From Candidatus Hydrogenedentota bacterium (lineage in GTDB: Bacteria; Hydrogenedentota; Hydrogenedentia; Hydrogenedentales; CAILVY01), in NCBI GenBank assembly GCA_029565395.1, contig JAKQOG010000072.1:1-53126 (forward strand): 53,126 bases of DNA, written 5' to 3'. The translations under genes and the position numbers were made by a program. Below the pieces are notes generated by a model, which saw only the letters and a program-made list of their open reading frames with translations, was not told the origin of the DNA and ran no database searches. The stretch's first letter is position 1, and the number at the start of each line of letters is the position of its first letter. Positions 25,288 to 34,704 of this stretch are shown here, piece after piece.

Positions 25288-26286
25288 ATGGTTACTGTCC
25301 CTATTTATTTGCTGCTGGCAGGGTTGGCGGTAGCGCAAGCAGAACCGGTGGGAAGACCAGTGCACGTGGTAAGCATCGGATTTAGCCGGATGCCTTTGGA
25401 CAACCTTGTTTCTTTAGTAGAAAAAGAGGCCGCACAGGGGGCGGATCTTATTGTGTTGCCGGAAACCTGCACGGGAAACACGAATCCTGAAACAGTGGAC
25501 GGTAAGACGGTCAAATCGATGGGTGAGTTGGCAAAAAAATATCATACCTATATTGCCTGTGCCATGGATCGCATGGACGGGGATAAACGGTTAAATTCGG
25601 TGGTTCTTCTGGACCGCGAAGGAAATGTGGCGGGCATCTATAACAAGGTATTCCCCTTTTGGTCTGAATATGATCTCAAGCCGCCGGTGAACGTGGGGGA
25701 GGATGCGCCGGTGTTTCAAGCGGATTTTGGGAAGATTGGTTTTGCCATTTGTTTTGATGCCAACTTTCCGGAGGTTTGGCAACGCCTTGGGGATCAGGGC
25801 GCTGAGTTGGTGCTCTTTTGCAGCGCCTATTCTGCGGGGATGTCGCTCCAAGCGCAGGCCATCACCAATCATTACTATATTGTGTCTTCCACGTTGCGTG
25901 CGGATTGCCACGTCTTCGATATCACGGGTGAACTGCTGCTTTATGAAAAGAGCAGCGATATCAACGTTTCGCGGGTTACGCTCGATTTGGACCGGTGTAT
26001 TTTTCATCAGGATTACAACATGCCCCAGCGGGAGAAACTTCTGAAAGAGCATGCTGACGATATTTTTCAGGAGAAGTGGCTGGATCGCGAAGCGTGGTTT
26101 GTATTCAAGGCGAAGCGCCCGGGAGTCAGTGCGCGGGCGCTGGCGCAAGAATATGGCATGGAAGAGTTGCGCGATTATGTGGCGCGCAGCCGGTATCAAA
26201 TTGATCAAAAGCGCGGCTGTCCCTTTTGGGAAAAAGTGGTGAAGGAGCAAGTCGAATCCTCGAAACAGCGGTTCCCGGAAAAATGA
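25288..26286 (+). CDS. secreted carbon-nitrogen hydrolase (nitrilase superfamily)
   Basis: 332 aa. The catalytic triad is visible: E59 in DLIVLPETCTG, K120 in GIYNKVFPFW and C155 in GFAICFDANFPEVW. An N-terminal signal-like helix (VPIYLLLAGLAVAQAE) suggests export, which is unusual for this mostly cytoplasmic superfamily. Family reaction: hydrolysis of a C-N bond in an amide, carbamoyl compound or nitrile, or the reverse amide condensation. The C-terminal 70 residues are an extra helical extension. GAGGAG stands before the ATG. It follows the NagB-family gene after 101 bases, so both could serve amino-sugar or amide breakdown (inference). Confidence 0.9.
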   Translation: MVTVPIYLLLAGLAVAQAEPVGRPVHVVSIGFSRMPLDNLVSLVEKEAAQGADLIVLPETCTGNTNPETVDGKTVKSMGELAKKYHTYIACAMDRMDGDKRLNSVVLLDREGNVAGIYNKVFPFWSEYDLKPPVNVGEDAPVFQADFGKIGFAICFDANFPEVWQRLGDQGAELVLFCSAYSAGMSLQAQAITNHYYIVSSTLRADCHVFDITGELLLYEKSSDINVSRVTLDLDRCIFHQDYNMPQREKLLKEHADDIFQEKWLDREAWFVFKAKRPGVSARALAQEYGMEELRDYVARSRYQIDQKRGCPFWEKVVKEQVESSKQRFPEK

Positions 26287-26356
26287 ACGACTGACATCGG
26301 CGACGTGAACGTCTATTCAGATAAGAGCGTTTCTCTGTTTGATTCAGCCGAACCGC

Positions 26357-27295
26357 TTACTCCCCCACAATGTTTCTGATTATTTCGAAATACTTCTGAT
26401 CCTTCTCGTCCACCGTGATGGTCTCACCATTCTTGAGGGCGGCGAACATCACGGAGTTTCGTACGAACTGGGATGGGCTTTCGATGGCGTTGGCATAAAC
26501 CTGCTTGCGTGTTGCTTCATCCGCGCTGTTTATGCACTTCATCGCGCGCTCAATGCGTTCCTTCTGTTGCGGAGCAGTTCCCGCAATGATCCAGATTCCC
26601 TCAACCACCGCCTTGGCCTTGGCTTCCGCAGCTTCATTTTCAATGAGAAAGGTTAACCGATCCACGGCATTATCAATGTTGCCGCTCACCAAGGGATCGA
26701 CTGATTTCTCTTTAGCCGCTTTGAGAGGGACGAGGGCATCGGTGTTCATCATATCGCCCAAGGCAAAGGCAACACAGCGGCGTGTATAGGCGCTGGGGTC
26801 ATCTGCAAGGAGGCGCACAAGGGTATCATAGGCGCCGGCATCACGTATGGCGCCCAGGGCCAGCGCCGCCATCCCCCGTGTGGTGTCCTCTTTGTGGGTA
26901 AGCAGCGCTCGAAGCGGCGCGAACGCGGGGGAGGGGTCATCCCAGTTCAACGTGTTAATGATATAGACGGCGGACCGCCGCTCCGTTGCTTTTTTAGCGG
27001 ACAGCCACTCACAAAGGTATTTCAGGGCCTCGGCATTCGGCAGGGGCTTAATGTAGTCGAAGGACTGATCCATTTGGGCCGTCTGGCTCTCATTCGTTAC
27101 GGACATTAGTTTAATGGCTTTGTACACTTCCCCTTTGACACCGGTGGGTTCCTGATTACATGCCGTTCCCACAATCAGCATGATCACGAAACCTGCTGCA
27201 AACAGGCGTCGCCTTCCCGGCCTCCAACCTTCATTGACCATTCCGGTCAGCGACACACGTGCTAAAGACTTGTAAACATACGCTACTGCTTTCAT
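26357..27295 (-). CDS. HEAT-repeat lipoprotein
   Basis: 312 aa. The start at 27295 follows AGGAGAG. A long positively charged n-region precedes the helix FAAGFVIMLIVGTAC, whose cysteine (residue 46) is a lipobox candidate; an internal ATG at 27241 would give a shorter, more typical signal. About 75-300 are helical HEAT-type repeats (AVYIINTLNW, GMAALALGAIRDAG, CVAFALGDMMNTDAL). These usually serve protein binding or scaffolding. No catalytic motif is present. It lies 55 bases before the next minus-strand gene in the direction of genome coordinates. Function unknown. Confidence 0.82.
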   Translation of the reverse strand: MKAVAYVYKSLARVSLTGMVNEGWRPGRRRLFAAGFVIMLIVGTACNQEPTGVKGEVYKAIKLMSVTNESQTAQMDQSFDYIKPLPNAEALKYLCEWLSAKKATERRSAVYIINTLNWDDPSPAFAPLRALLTHKEDTTRGMAALALGAIRDAGAYDTLVRLLADDPSAYTRRCVAFALGDMMNTDALVPLKAAKEKSVDPLVSGNIDNAVDRLTFLIENEAAEAKAKAVVEGIWIIAGTAPQQKERIERAMKCINSADEATRKQVYANAIESPSQFVRNSVMFAALKNGETITVDEKDQKYFEIIRNIVGE

Positions 27296-27350
27296 GTTTC
27301 TCTCCTATTGAGTCTAAATTCTGCTATGCTTTACCCACTTCCGGGCTTTT

Positions 27351-28613
27351 TTATTCATTGGTTTTTGGCGCAGACAATATAAACAGCCGCCCTTCACCGC
27401 TGTCAAAACTCAACTGAAGCCCTTCAATTCCCGAACTGTCATCCAGCACTGGTTCTATGGCGCCGGTGTCCTGACGGACTTCCATGATCTTTTCTGCAGG
27501 TATATCGAACGTGAACGTGGCCAGTGAGGTGAAGCTTATATCGTAGTTGACCACCATAACAGCGCGACGTCCGTTACGATGAACAAAAGCGCCAACGAGA
27601 TAATCCAAATCAGGATCAGATGGTTCTGCTTTCTGAAGGTTTGCAATCCCCGTGCCTTTCAAGTCTTCCGGAGGATTGCTTTTTTTCGTGATATGGCCGA
27701 CAGAGGTGCTGGTGAGTTCCATAAGAACCGGACCAAGCTTGCCAATCGCGGCATTAATCCGTTGTGCCTGATAGTAGTGGCGGGTTTTGCGTCCGTCTGG
27801 CGTAATAAGGGAGTAACATTTCCCGAAGCCAGACGGCGTCCAATAACAAAAATACAACACACCCTTCGCCCCATACGCTAAGGACGTGTAGACCTGCCAG
27901 CGCAATTGGGCTTCGGTGGGATCGGTATGGGTTCCATGGACTTGTGTGTTAAAAAAATTCCAGAAGGGAATGCCCTTCTGTAAGGAATACTTTCGCATCA
28001 CTGAAAGATTCCGGCAATAATAAAAACGTCCATCGTTATCCGGGCGCATGACCGGATAATGGTCCATGCATATCAGGTCCGGATCTATTTGTTCGGTAAA
28101 ACGCTTGACGTATTCATTATAGGCGTTGGCGTTGGTTACGCCGGATTCGTCTTTTGCAAATCCCAGTTGCTCGTACGTGGCGTAATCGGGGAACAGGTTG
28201 ATAAATCCGAGTTTTCCGGGCCGCTTTGCTCGAATTTCATCCACACGGGATCGCAGTTCCGGATACTGCGTGACATTGGGTTCGTCCACAATCATATATC
28301 CCCAACAGGCAGGTGACTCGGGATAGGCGCCTTCCATGGCGTCCCGGCTCCACACCAGCGCCTTGAGATCATATTTTTCACATAATTCCAACTGGCGTTT
28401 TACAGTCTCTGGTGTCCGCGCTCCGAATGCTCCCAATGCCACGGTAAAACCTGCCTCTTTGAGGTCTTTGTAGTATTGATCCTCATTTCCGTCAATAGGG
28501 GGATCGACCCAGTACGAAATGCAGAAACGATCCTGATGCCACCGGACGGTATCGGCGCTGCATACGTTACCGGCAAGAAATCCTGTAAGACATGTAAGTA
28601 TGAAGAGTCTCAT
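27351..28613 (-). CDS. secreted TIM-barrel glycoside-hydrolase-like protein
   Basis: 420 aa with a signal peptide (MRLFILTCLTGFLAGNVCSA). The rest follows an eight-stranded barrel rhythm: RFCISYWVDPP, GFTVALGAFG, LKALVWSRDAM, GYMIVDEPN (about 105-113, where Asp-Glu could be catalytic), DLICMDHYPV, GAKGVLYFCYWTP. A small beta-sandwich ends the chain (GRRAVMVVNYDISF). The DEPN and DHYP segments and the two-domain layout are common among planctomycete-type glycosidases of unassigned families. Sugar specificity is unknown. The 364-base gap upstream of its start holds the long inverted repeat at 28708-28830. Confidence 0.72.
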   Translation of the reverse strand: MRLFILTCLTGFLAGNVCSADTVRWHQDRFCISYWVDPPIDGNEDQYYKDLKEAGFTVALGAFGARTPETVKRQLELCEKYDLKALVWSRDAMEGAYPESPACWGYMIVDEPNVTQYPELRSRVDEIRAKRPGKLGFINLFPDYATYEQLGFAKDESGVTNANAYNEYVKRFTEQIDPDLICMDHYPVMRPDNDGRFYYCRNLSVMRKYSLQKGIPFWNFFNTQVHGTHTDPTEAQLRWQVYTSLAYGAKGVLYFCYWTPSGFGKCYSLITPDGRKTRHYYQAQRINAAIGKLGPVLMELTSTSVGHITKKSNPPEDLKGTGIANLQKAEPSDPDLDYLVGAFVHRNGRRAVMVVNYDISFTSLATFTFDIPAEKIMEVRQDTGAIEPVLDDSSGIEGLQLSFDSGEGRLFILSAPKTNE

Positions 28614-28707
28614 TTTTTATTCCTTAATATTTAACCCGGATTTTTCATTATCACTCAATTAGGTTTGTCATTGTGAGTCCCCCACCTCCTTCGGCGGCGA
28701 TTCGCTG

Positions 28708-28830
28708 AAGAAAGTAAAATGCGAGATTGGGAGGGCGAGGCTCCTGCCGAGCCGTAAGAACAAGATCAACAAGGCATATTTTTTTACGGCTCGGCAGGAG
28801 CCTCGCCCTCCCGATCATGGCCACTTTCTT
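28708..28830. repeat. long inverted repeat (head-to-head pair of a dispersed element)
   Basis: Two 29-base arms (28729-28757 and 28784-28812) are exact reverse complements. The left arm begins GGGAGGGCGAGGCTCCTGCC and ends GAGCCGTAA. The 26-base centre is AT-rich with a run of seven T. Weaker symmetry extends outward (AAGAAAGT at about 28709-28716 and its complement near 28823-28830), so each side is a copy of one element of at least 45 bases in opposite orientation. The transcript would form a very stable hairpin on either strand. I recall this core as a common dispersed sequence in planctomycete-type genomes. It may act as a terminator or mRNA stabiliser. Confidence 0.85.
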
Positions 28831-28977
28831 ACGCGCTTGCCGCGCAACCCAACAGGAGAAGTAATTACAATAGTATTTTTTCGAAGGCCATCTGCGCGGG
28901 AATGCCGATTTTTTGAATGAGCGGCATGGGACTTTCGTAGCAGCACTCACTTTTTCGGGTATTTTCACAATAAAGCG

Positions 28978-31245
28978 TTAATTATTCAAGGATGGCAGCC
29001 AATGCGTTAAAAGGTCCTCGCAATTGATAACCTTGGCGGCGAGGTCCATCGGCACGAAGAAATAATGATTGGATGCCTCGAAACCGAGCCTTGAATCGTG
29101 TGTTTGCAGGGCATACAAGCGCTTGGCCAGTTCAAGTTCGCTGCGCACGACGGTTTCCAACATGGTAATCATTGTTGCTCTGTCTACGTTCGGCAGGTCC
29201 GGAGCCAAGGCATTCCTTGCGAAAACAAAGCAGCTTTGGTTGGCAACGCTGCGGAAATGAATTGCACATGCCTCGTCCACCAACATTTCTTCATCGATGG
29301 CTTTGCGCTGAGCGTCCGTAAGCGACATTTCCGTGAGGGAATTTTTCATTTCATTCAATGCGGCATAAAATTCATCGGCGACTTTTGTAAACTGCGGTAT
29401 AAAGGTCTCTGCGGGATAGATGGAGCGCCAGCCATCCAGGTCATCGTAGGGGAAACCGACCATGGTGGCTTTATATTTAGTGGATTTTTCCCACAAGGGG
29501 TTCGCCGGGCCCATTTGTTGCGGCCCGGAATATAGTGTGCTGATGTGATACGGAAATTCGCCAAATGCCTGGGAATACGCCTTCCATGCTTTCACCACGA
29601 AAGGTGCTGCCGTCTTCCCAAAGCGGCGTTCCGCCACACGCGCCAGGACACCATCCACGCTTTGCTCTTCCTCGCGTCCCATTTCCGCGAAGACTTCCAG
29701 ATTGGGTGATGGGCAGCCACCGAGGGTCCAGCCCAGCATGATACCATCCACCTTGGCACTGCGCAGGTTGTAGGCGTGTTGGGCGGCATTGGCCACCGCG
29801 GGGATGTATGGCACGGGGGAGAGTTCCCACGTGTTGTTTGCCTGCACTTTGGCCAGGCACTTTAATCCATCCTCCCGCGCAATGCCCCAATGCTTCGTTG
29901 CGCGCGGGCCCGGCCCCACGGCGGAAATGGAATATTCGCCCACGGCGCTCTCCACCCCGCCGCGTGTAATGGGCAGGCTCCATTCGCTCACACTCATGAA
30001 TCGCACTTCCTTGGGCATCTGATCGAGAAGCGGTTTCACCCACTCATCCTGCCAGCCCCAATCCCAGGCAATCAGTTTCGCGTTGCTCCCACTTTCTTTA
30101 ACCCCTTCGAGAAACGTTGCATGCAGTTCCGCAACGACATCGGCCCCTTTACGGGATTTACAAAACTGACAGGTATCTCCACGATAATGGGACCAGCAAT
30201 TACTCAGATTTTCGGAGGCGGATATGGTGAAGAACCCCGCGAGATCCGGGACTGCCTTGCATATGCCCGCCACGGCATTTTTGAGGTAATTACGCACTTC
30301 CGGCGCGCTCGTGCATAATGCGGCATAATCGCCTTCCAACGCTCCCTTCAATTCCGGATGCTTCTCATAAAAACCCTTCGGCATTGCACGCGGTTCATTC
30401 AGATAGAGGTAGATGCCGATGCCGTATTTCTTGGCGCGCGCCACGATCTTTGCCAGATTCTCCAATCGCTCTTGATAATGCGCGCTTAACTCAGGCTGCC
30501 AAGGGAATTCGCTTAATTTGTATAGCACTGCCTGAACCCACACGCCGTTCACGCCGGTTTCCGCCAATCGCGCCAGATAGCCTTCGGGAAATGAATCCGC
30601 CTTGGTTTCCAGGAAGGGATCGCCATACAGTGCAAAGTATGAGGAGCAATACCGGGGATCGAAAATACGCTTTTCCAGATCCTGCTTTGGCGCAGCCGCG
30701 GGGGGCTCGGACAATCGCTTCACAAAGCCGAATAAGGGTTCCTCCACCTTCCCTAATCCATCCGGGAAATGTGTTTGGATTGTTTTAGCGATTTCCGCAG
30801 CGCGTTGTAGTGCGGCATCATTGGGCGCCTCAAATTTCAATGGTTCGCACTTGGGTTTATGGCTGCCCAGCTTCGCAAAGAGGAAGTCGTCCTCGCGCAA
30901 GGTAAAAGCAAGCTGTTCCGGCGTCCAGTCCAGCAAGGTCAAAAGTTGATCATACGGGAGGAGGTGCCAATTCCGCCGGATGACCGTTATGTATGAACGC
31001 AGTTGGAACTCTTCTGTGATGGCCGGTGGTTCCGGCAGGCCCATGCTCTTGCCTATCGTGATAAGTTGCTCCGGTTCAGCGCTTACTGTTTTCGCCATAC
31101 GCTCTATTGGTACAAGCGACCAGTTGAACCACACAAATGCGTGCAGCCGATCCGGGAAATATGGAAACGATACCGGTTCCGGCGCATTGCCCACTGGCAA
31201 TTCCACGGCATTCAGAGCAATCATACTCATTGCGACTAAAAACAT
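28978..31245 (-). CDS. secreted glycoside-hydrolase-like protein (GH20-like TIM barrel)
   Basis: 755 aa from the ATG at 31245, which has GAGGGAG nine bases upstream; an ATG at 31272 would add nine residues. The N-terminus MFLVAMSMIALNAVELP is a weak signal. About 30-130 is a helical region (RMAKTVSAEPEQLITIGKSMGLP). A barrel spans about 200-560: NGVWVQAVLYKLSEFPW, YGIGIYLYLNEPRAMP, LAGFFTISASENLSNCWSH, CQFC, LIAWDWGWQDEW, VDGIMLGWTLGG. The SASEN segment sits where GH20 enzymes place their Asp-Glu pair, and the CxxC may bind a metal. Activity on amino sugars is a guess supported by the nearby NagB family gene. Confidence 0.68.
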   Translation of the reverse strand: MFLVAMSMIALNAVELPVGNAPEPVSFPYFPDRLHAFVWFNWSLVPIERMAKTVSAEPEQLITIGKSMGLPEPPAITEEFQLRSYITVIRRNWHLLPYDQLLTLLDWTPEQLAFTLREDDFLFAKLGSHKPKCEPLKFEAPNDAALQRAAEIAKTIQTHFPDGLGKVEEPLFGFVKRLSEPPAAAPKQDLEKRIFDPRYCSSYFALYGDPFLETKADSFPEGYLARLAETGVNGVWVQAVLYKLSEFPWQPELSAHYQERLENLAKIVARAKKYGIGIYLYLNEPRAMPKGFYEKHPELKGALEGDYAALCTSAPEVRNYLKNAVAGICKAVPDLAGFFTISASENLSNCWSHYRGDTCQFCKSRKGADVVAELHATFLEGVKESGSNAKLIAWDWGWQDEWVKPLLDQMPKEVRFMSVSEWSLPITRGGVESAVGEYSISAVGPGPRATKHWGIAREDGLKCLAKVQANNTWELSPVPYIPAVANAAQHAYNLRSAKVDGIMLGWTLGGCPSPNLEVFAEMGREEEQSVDGVLARVAERRFGKTAAPFVVKAWKAYSQAFGEFPYHISTLYSGPQQMGPANPLWEKSTKYKATMVGFPYDDLDGWRSIYPAETFIPQFTKVADEFYAALNEMKNSLTEMSLTDAQRKAIDEEMLVDEACAIHFRSVANQSCFVFARNALAPDLPNVDRATMITMLETVVRSELELAKRLYALQTHDSRLGFEASNHYFFVPMDLAAKVINCEDLLTHWLPSLNN

Positions 31246-31318
31246 GTTAGATTTCTCCCTCGTTTTATCCATGCCATTTAAACGACATTTTCCGCAAATG
31301 TCAGTGTACTTCCGCTTA

Positions 31319-31681
31319 TTATTTTAACGGGATGGCGGGCAACCGTTTCAATGTCTTATTGGCAGGATCCACCATGATCCCGACCGATTCCAACGCGGTC
31401 ACCCCTAATAATGGTTCTGAACCCGGATCACCAAAGATAATACGGCCTGCCGTGGTTTCTCCCATGAATTCTATTTTAACCAAACCGAAGGAATACTCGC
31501 GCAACGAGCCATCGGCAAGTTCATACGCGGTTTTACCTACCGGCTGGACTCCAATGTCTGTTAATTTATCCGATGGCACCATGGAATCCGTAGCTGCGGT
31601 ATCCACAAGGAATAAATCCTCAAAGCCCTTGCCCATCTCAAGGATATTGGTAATCTTTGCAGTCACTTTTGCAAGACCCAT
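31319..31681 (-). CDS. retropepsin-like (clan AA) aspartic protease, DTA variant
   Basis: 120 aa, the length of one retropepsin monomer. The ATG at 31681 follows AAGG. The catalytic turn is LVDTAATDSMVP with D27, so the usual DTG is DTA, followed by the expected hydrophobic flap (YELADGSLREYSFGLVKIEF) and the second strand motif EPLLGVTALESVGIMVDP. Relatives are single-domain proteins that must dimerise to place two Asp residues together. Family TIGR03698-like members occur widely as cytoplasmic hypothetical proteins. Activity is uncertain because of the Gly-to-Ala change, but DTA occurs in active retropepsins. The next gene upstream is the cation ATPase, 135 bases away. Confidence 0.82.
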   Translation of the reverse strand: MGLAKVTAKITNILEMGKGFEDLFLVDTAATDSMVPSDKLTDIGVQPVGKTAYELADGSLREYSFGLVKIEFMGETTAGRIIFGDPGSEPLLGVTALESVGIMVDPANKTLKRLPAIPLK

Positions 31682-31816
31682 GCCTTGTTCCCTTTGTTTA
31701 CCGGCGTCCGAGCTGCTAAAAGCGCAGCAGTTTCCTTTAATAATTATTATAGCACGGTCCAATTGATTTTTAATCAGGCAATTTAAAATCCGGCAATTGC
31801 GCAACGATGTTCATTT

Positions 31817-34570
31817 TTACGTCGATATTTGGGTATTTTCAGAAAAGCCGCCGGTCGCAGCGGCGCCGCGCGTCCGCAGGTATTTTTCGAATCCGACCGT
31901 GGCATAGATGATACATCCTGTTGCGCATACGGCGGCCCATTCGATGACACCGATGGGCTCACTGCTGAAGAGGCGGTTCATTGCGGGAAGGTGCGTGAAC
32001 AGGAGTTGCAAGGTGGTCATAATGCCGATGCCAAACCAGATCCATGGATTGGAGAAAATTCCGAGGTGGAACATCGAGTAGCGCAGGGATCGGCAGTTGA
32101 GCAGATAGAAGATTTCACCGAAGACAAAGACGTTTACGGCTACGGTCCGCGCCTTATGTTCTGATTCACCTTGAAACATTTCGTATTCAAACATGCCGAA
32201 CGACCCTGCCAGGAGCAAGCATCCGACCAGAACAATGCGCTGAAGAAGCTCTTTACTCAAGATTGGACTGGCCGGGTCGCGGGGGGGCTGCGACATGATG
32301 CCAGGCTCCTTTGGTTCAAAGGCGAGCATCAACCCCAACAGAACGGCCGTGGTCATGTTGATCCATAGAATTTGGATAGGGAGTATGGGGAGGGTTTGGC
32401 CCAGAATGATGGCCGCGAAAATGACCAGTCCTTCGCCCAGATTCGTGGGCAAGGTCCAGGTGATGAATTTGATCAGGTTTTCGTAGACACTGCGTCCTTC
32501 TTCCACCGCTGCCTCTATCGAAGAGAAATTGTCGTCGGTGAGCACCATGTCCGCCGCTTCCTTCGCGACTTCGGTTCCTGTAATTCCCATGGCGACGCCA
32601 ATGTCTGCTTGCCGCAATGCAGGACCGTCATTTACGCCATCGCCGGTCATCGCGACGATGTTTCCGCGGGCCTGCAATGCCTTTACCAGCCGCAGTTTCT
32701 GTTCGGGCGCCACACGCGCAAAGACGGAGGTATCGCGGGTGCGCTGCATCATTTCCGAATCGGAAAGCACTGAAAGCTCCCTGCCCGTCAGCACGGCCGG
32801 GTTTGCCTGCGGATCGGTGCGTCTACCCAGGCCGATTTCACGGGCAATCGCCATAGCGGTGCCCGCATGGTCGCCGGTTATCATCTTTACTTCGATGCCG
32901 GCGCGCTGACAGGCATGTACGGAGGCAATGGCTTCCGGACGCGGTGGATCGATCATGGCCTGAAGCCCCAGGAAGGTCAATTCCCCGCTCACATCCGAGT
33001 GATCAATGGTCTTGGTGTCCGGCGGCATTATCCGGCGCGCAACCGCAAGCACGCGCAAGCCCTTCGCCGCCATTGCATCCACACGGCGATGGATCTCATC
33101 CTGATCCAGCGGGCGTATTTCGCCGGAATTGGCCAAGCGATCAATACATTTTGGGAGGATGCTCTCCACGGATCCTTTCAAATACACCACATGGGCGTTA
33201 TTTTGTGCGCCGCCGTGCAGTGTGGCCATATATTGATATTCCGACTCAAACGGAATGGCATCGATGCGCGGGCATTGCACTTGCAATGATTGAGAGAGTA
33301 TTCCAGCTTTGCCCGCCACGGCGAGGAGGGCGCCTTCCGTGGGATCACCATCAATTTTCCAGGCTTCGCCGGGTTTGTGGAGCCGCGCATCATTGCACAA
33401 TGCCCCCGCCTTCAAACATTCCATCAAGGCCACATGATCCGCCGGCGCGAACTTTGATCCATTTTCCATGGAGAAATCGCCTGCTGGCGCATAGCCGGCG
33501 CCCGATACTAACACCAACGTTTCCCCGGCGAAGACTTGTTCCACCGTCATTTCATTTTGCGTGAGCGTGCCCGTTTTGTCCGAACAAATCACCGTAGTAC
33601 TGCCCAGAGTTTCGACTGCGGGCAGTTTCCGAATAATCGCGTGGCGTTTGGCCATTTTGCTTACGCCAATGGCCAGGGTGATGGTCAATGCGGCTGGGAG
33701 CCCTTCCGGAATGGCCCCTACGGCCAATGAGACCGAGGCCATGAACATCTCCAGCCAAGATTCTCCCCGAACAATGCCCACGGCAAACGTCAGGATCGCC
33801 ATGGACATAATCACATACAACAGGACCCGGCTGAAATAAGCGATCCGTTTTGTCAGCGGGGTATCCAGAATATCCGCGTTTGCAATCAAGTCGTTAATCC
33901 GTCCGATTTCCGTGTGTTCACCGATAGCCGTAACTACGCCCACGCCTGTGCCGTATGTTACCAACGTGGATGAATAGGCCATGTTATTCCGATCCGCCAG
34001 CATGGTATCGAGCGCAAGGGGGTCGGTGTGTTTTTCCACGGGCACGGATTCGCCCGTGAGCGCCGATTCGTCAATCTGCAATTCCCGCGAGCGGAGCAAG
34101 CGAAGGTCGGCTGGGATTTTATCGCCGGATTGCAGGAGCACCACGTCCCCCGGGACAAGTTCGGAGGCTGGTATGCGCTTCTTAACGCCTCCTCGAAGCA
34201 CGGTGGCATCGCTCGTCATGGAGCGGGCCAGCGCTTCAATGGCTTTTACCGCTTTCGATTCCTGGACAAAGCCGATGATGGCATTGATAATCACCACGCC
34301 GAAAATAACAATGGAATCCACCCACTCGTTCAGCGCGGCGGTGATCACCGCCGCGGCAAGGAGAATATAGACCAGCGGCTGATGGAATTGCAGCAGAAAC
34401 CGGACGAATACGCTTTGGCCTTTGCGTACCGCAAGGGTATTCGGACCGAATTTATCACGGCGCCTGGCGGCCTCGAGTTCATCAAGCCCTTGTTCCAAAT
34501 CGTATTGAAGGGCGTCTGTAACCGCTTCCTCCGGCATGGTATACCAATGCTTTTCTGGTACCTTCTCCAC
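31817..34570 (-). CDS. P2-type cation-transporting ATPase
   Basis: 917 aa, full length. The N-terminal cation-ATPase domain (TMPEEAVTDALQYDLEQGLDE) is followed by TM1-2, the actuator with LTGES (171-175), TM3-4 with PEGLP (288-292), the phosphorylation motif SDKTGTLT (D331), the nucleotide-binding domain, the hinge TGDGVNDGPALRQADIG, and TM5-10. The order and PEGLP place it among P2A Ca2+-type or P2 Na+/K+-like pumps. It moves Ca2+, Mn2+ or Na+ across the inner membrane; ion choice cannot be fixed by eye. It starts with GTG (34570) behind AAGGTAGAG. No accessory subunit is seen. Confidence 0.95.
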   Translation of the reverse strand: MEKVPEKHWYTMPEEAVTDALQYDLEQGLDELEAARRRDKFGPNTLAVRKGQSVFVRFLLQFHQPLVYILLAAAVITAALNEWVDSIVIFGVVIINAIIGFVQESKAVKAIEALARSMTSDATVLRGGVKKRIPASELVPGDVVLLQSGDKIPADLRLLRSRELQIDESALTGESVPVEKHTDPLALDTMLADRNNMAYSSTLVTYGTGVGVVTAIGEHTEIGRINDLIANADILDTPLTKRIAYFSRVLLYVIMSMAILTFAVGIVRGESWLEMFMASVSLAVGAIPEGLPAALTITLAIGVSKMAKRHAIIRKLPAVETLGSTTVICSDKTGTLTQNEMTVEQVFAGETLVLVSGAGYAPAGDFSMENGSKFAPADHVALMECLKAGALCNDARLHKPGEAWKIDGDPTEGALLAVAGKAGILSQSLQVQCPRIDAIPFESEYQYMATLHGGAQNNAHVVYLKGSVESILPKCIDRLANSGEIRPLDQDEIHRRVDAMAAKGLRVLAVARRIMPPDTKTIDHSDVSGELTFLGLQAMIDPPRPEAIASVHACQRAGIEVKMITGDHAGTAMAIAREIGLGRRTDPQANPAVLTGRELSVLSDSEMMQRTRDTSVFARVAPEQKLRLVKALQARGNIVAMTGDGVNDGPALRQADIGVAMGITGTEVAKEAADMVLTDDNFSSIEAAVEEGRSVYENLIKFITWTLPTNLGEGLVIFAAIILGQTLPILPIQILWINMTTAVLLGLMLAFEPKEPGIMSQPPRDPASPILSKELLQRIVLVGCLLLAGSFGMFEYEMFQGESEHKARTVAVNVFVFGEIFYLLNCRSLRYSMFHLGIFSNPWIWFGIGIMTTLQLLFTHLPAMNRLFSSEPIGVIEWAAVCATGCIIYATVGFEKYLRTRGAAATGGFSENTQIST

Positions 34571-34704
34571 AGTCTCTACCTTTCTTTGGCTAGTTCAAAG
34601 GCGCCTTCGGCATGCAGTCAATAAAAAGCCTCTTTCATTTTAAATGGATATACCGCTGAATGGCGAATTAAATTCGCTTAAAAACCGTGTTGTATACGCC
34701 ATTA

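Noticed and set aside
28651..28968. Minus-strand frame of 105 residues across the inverted repeat
   Set aside because: It is created by the GC-rich arms and has no ribosome site or domain; the arms are non-coding repeat.
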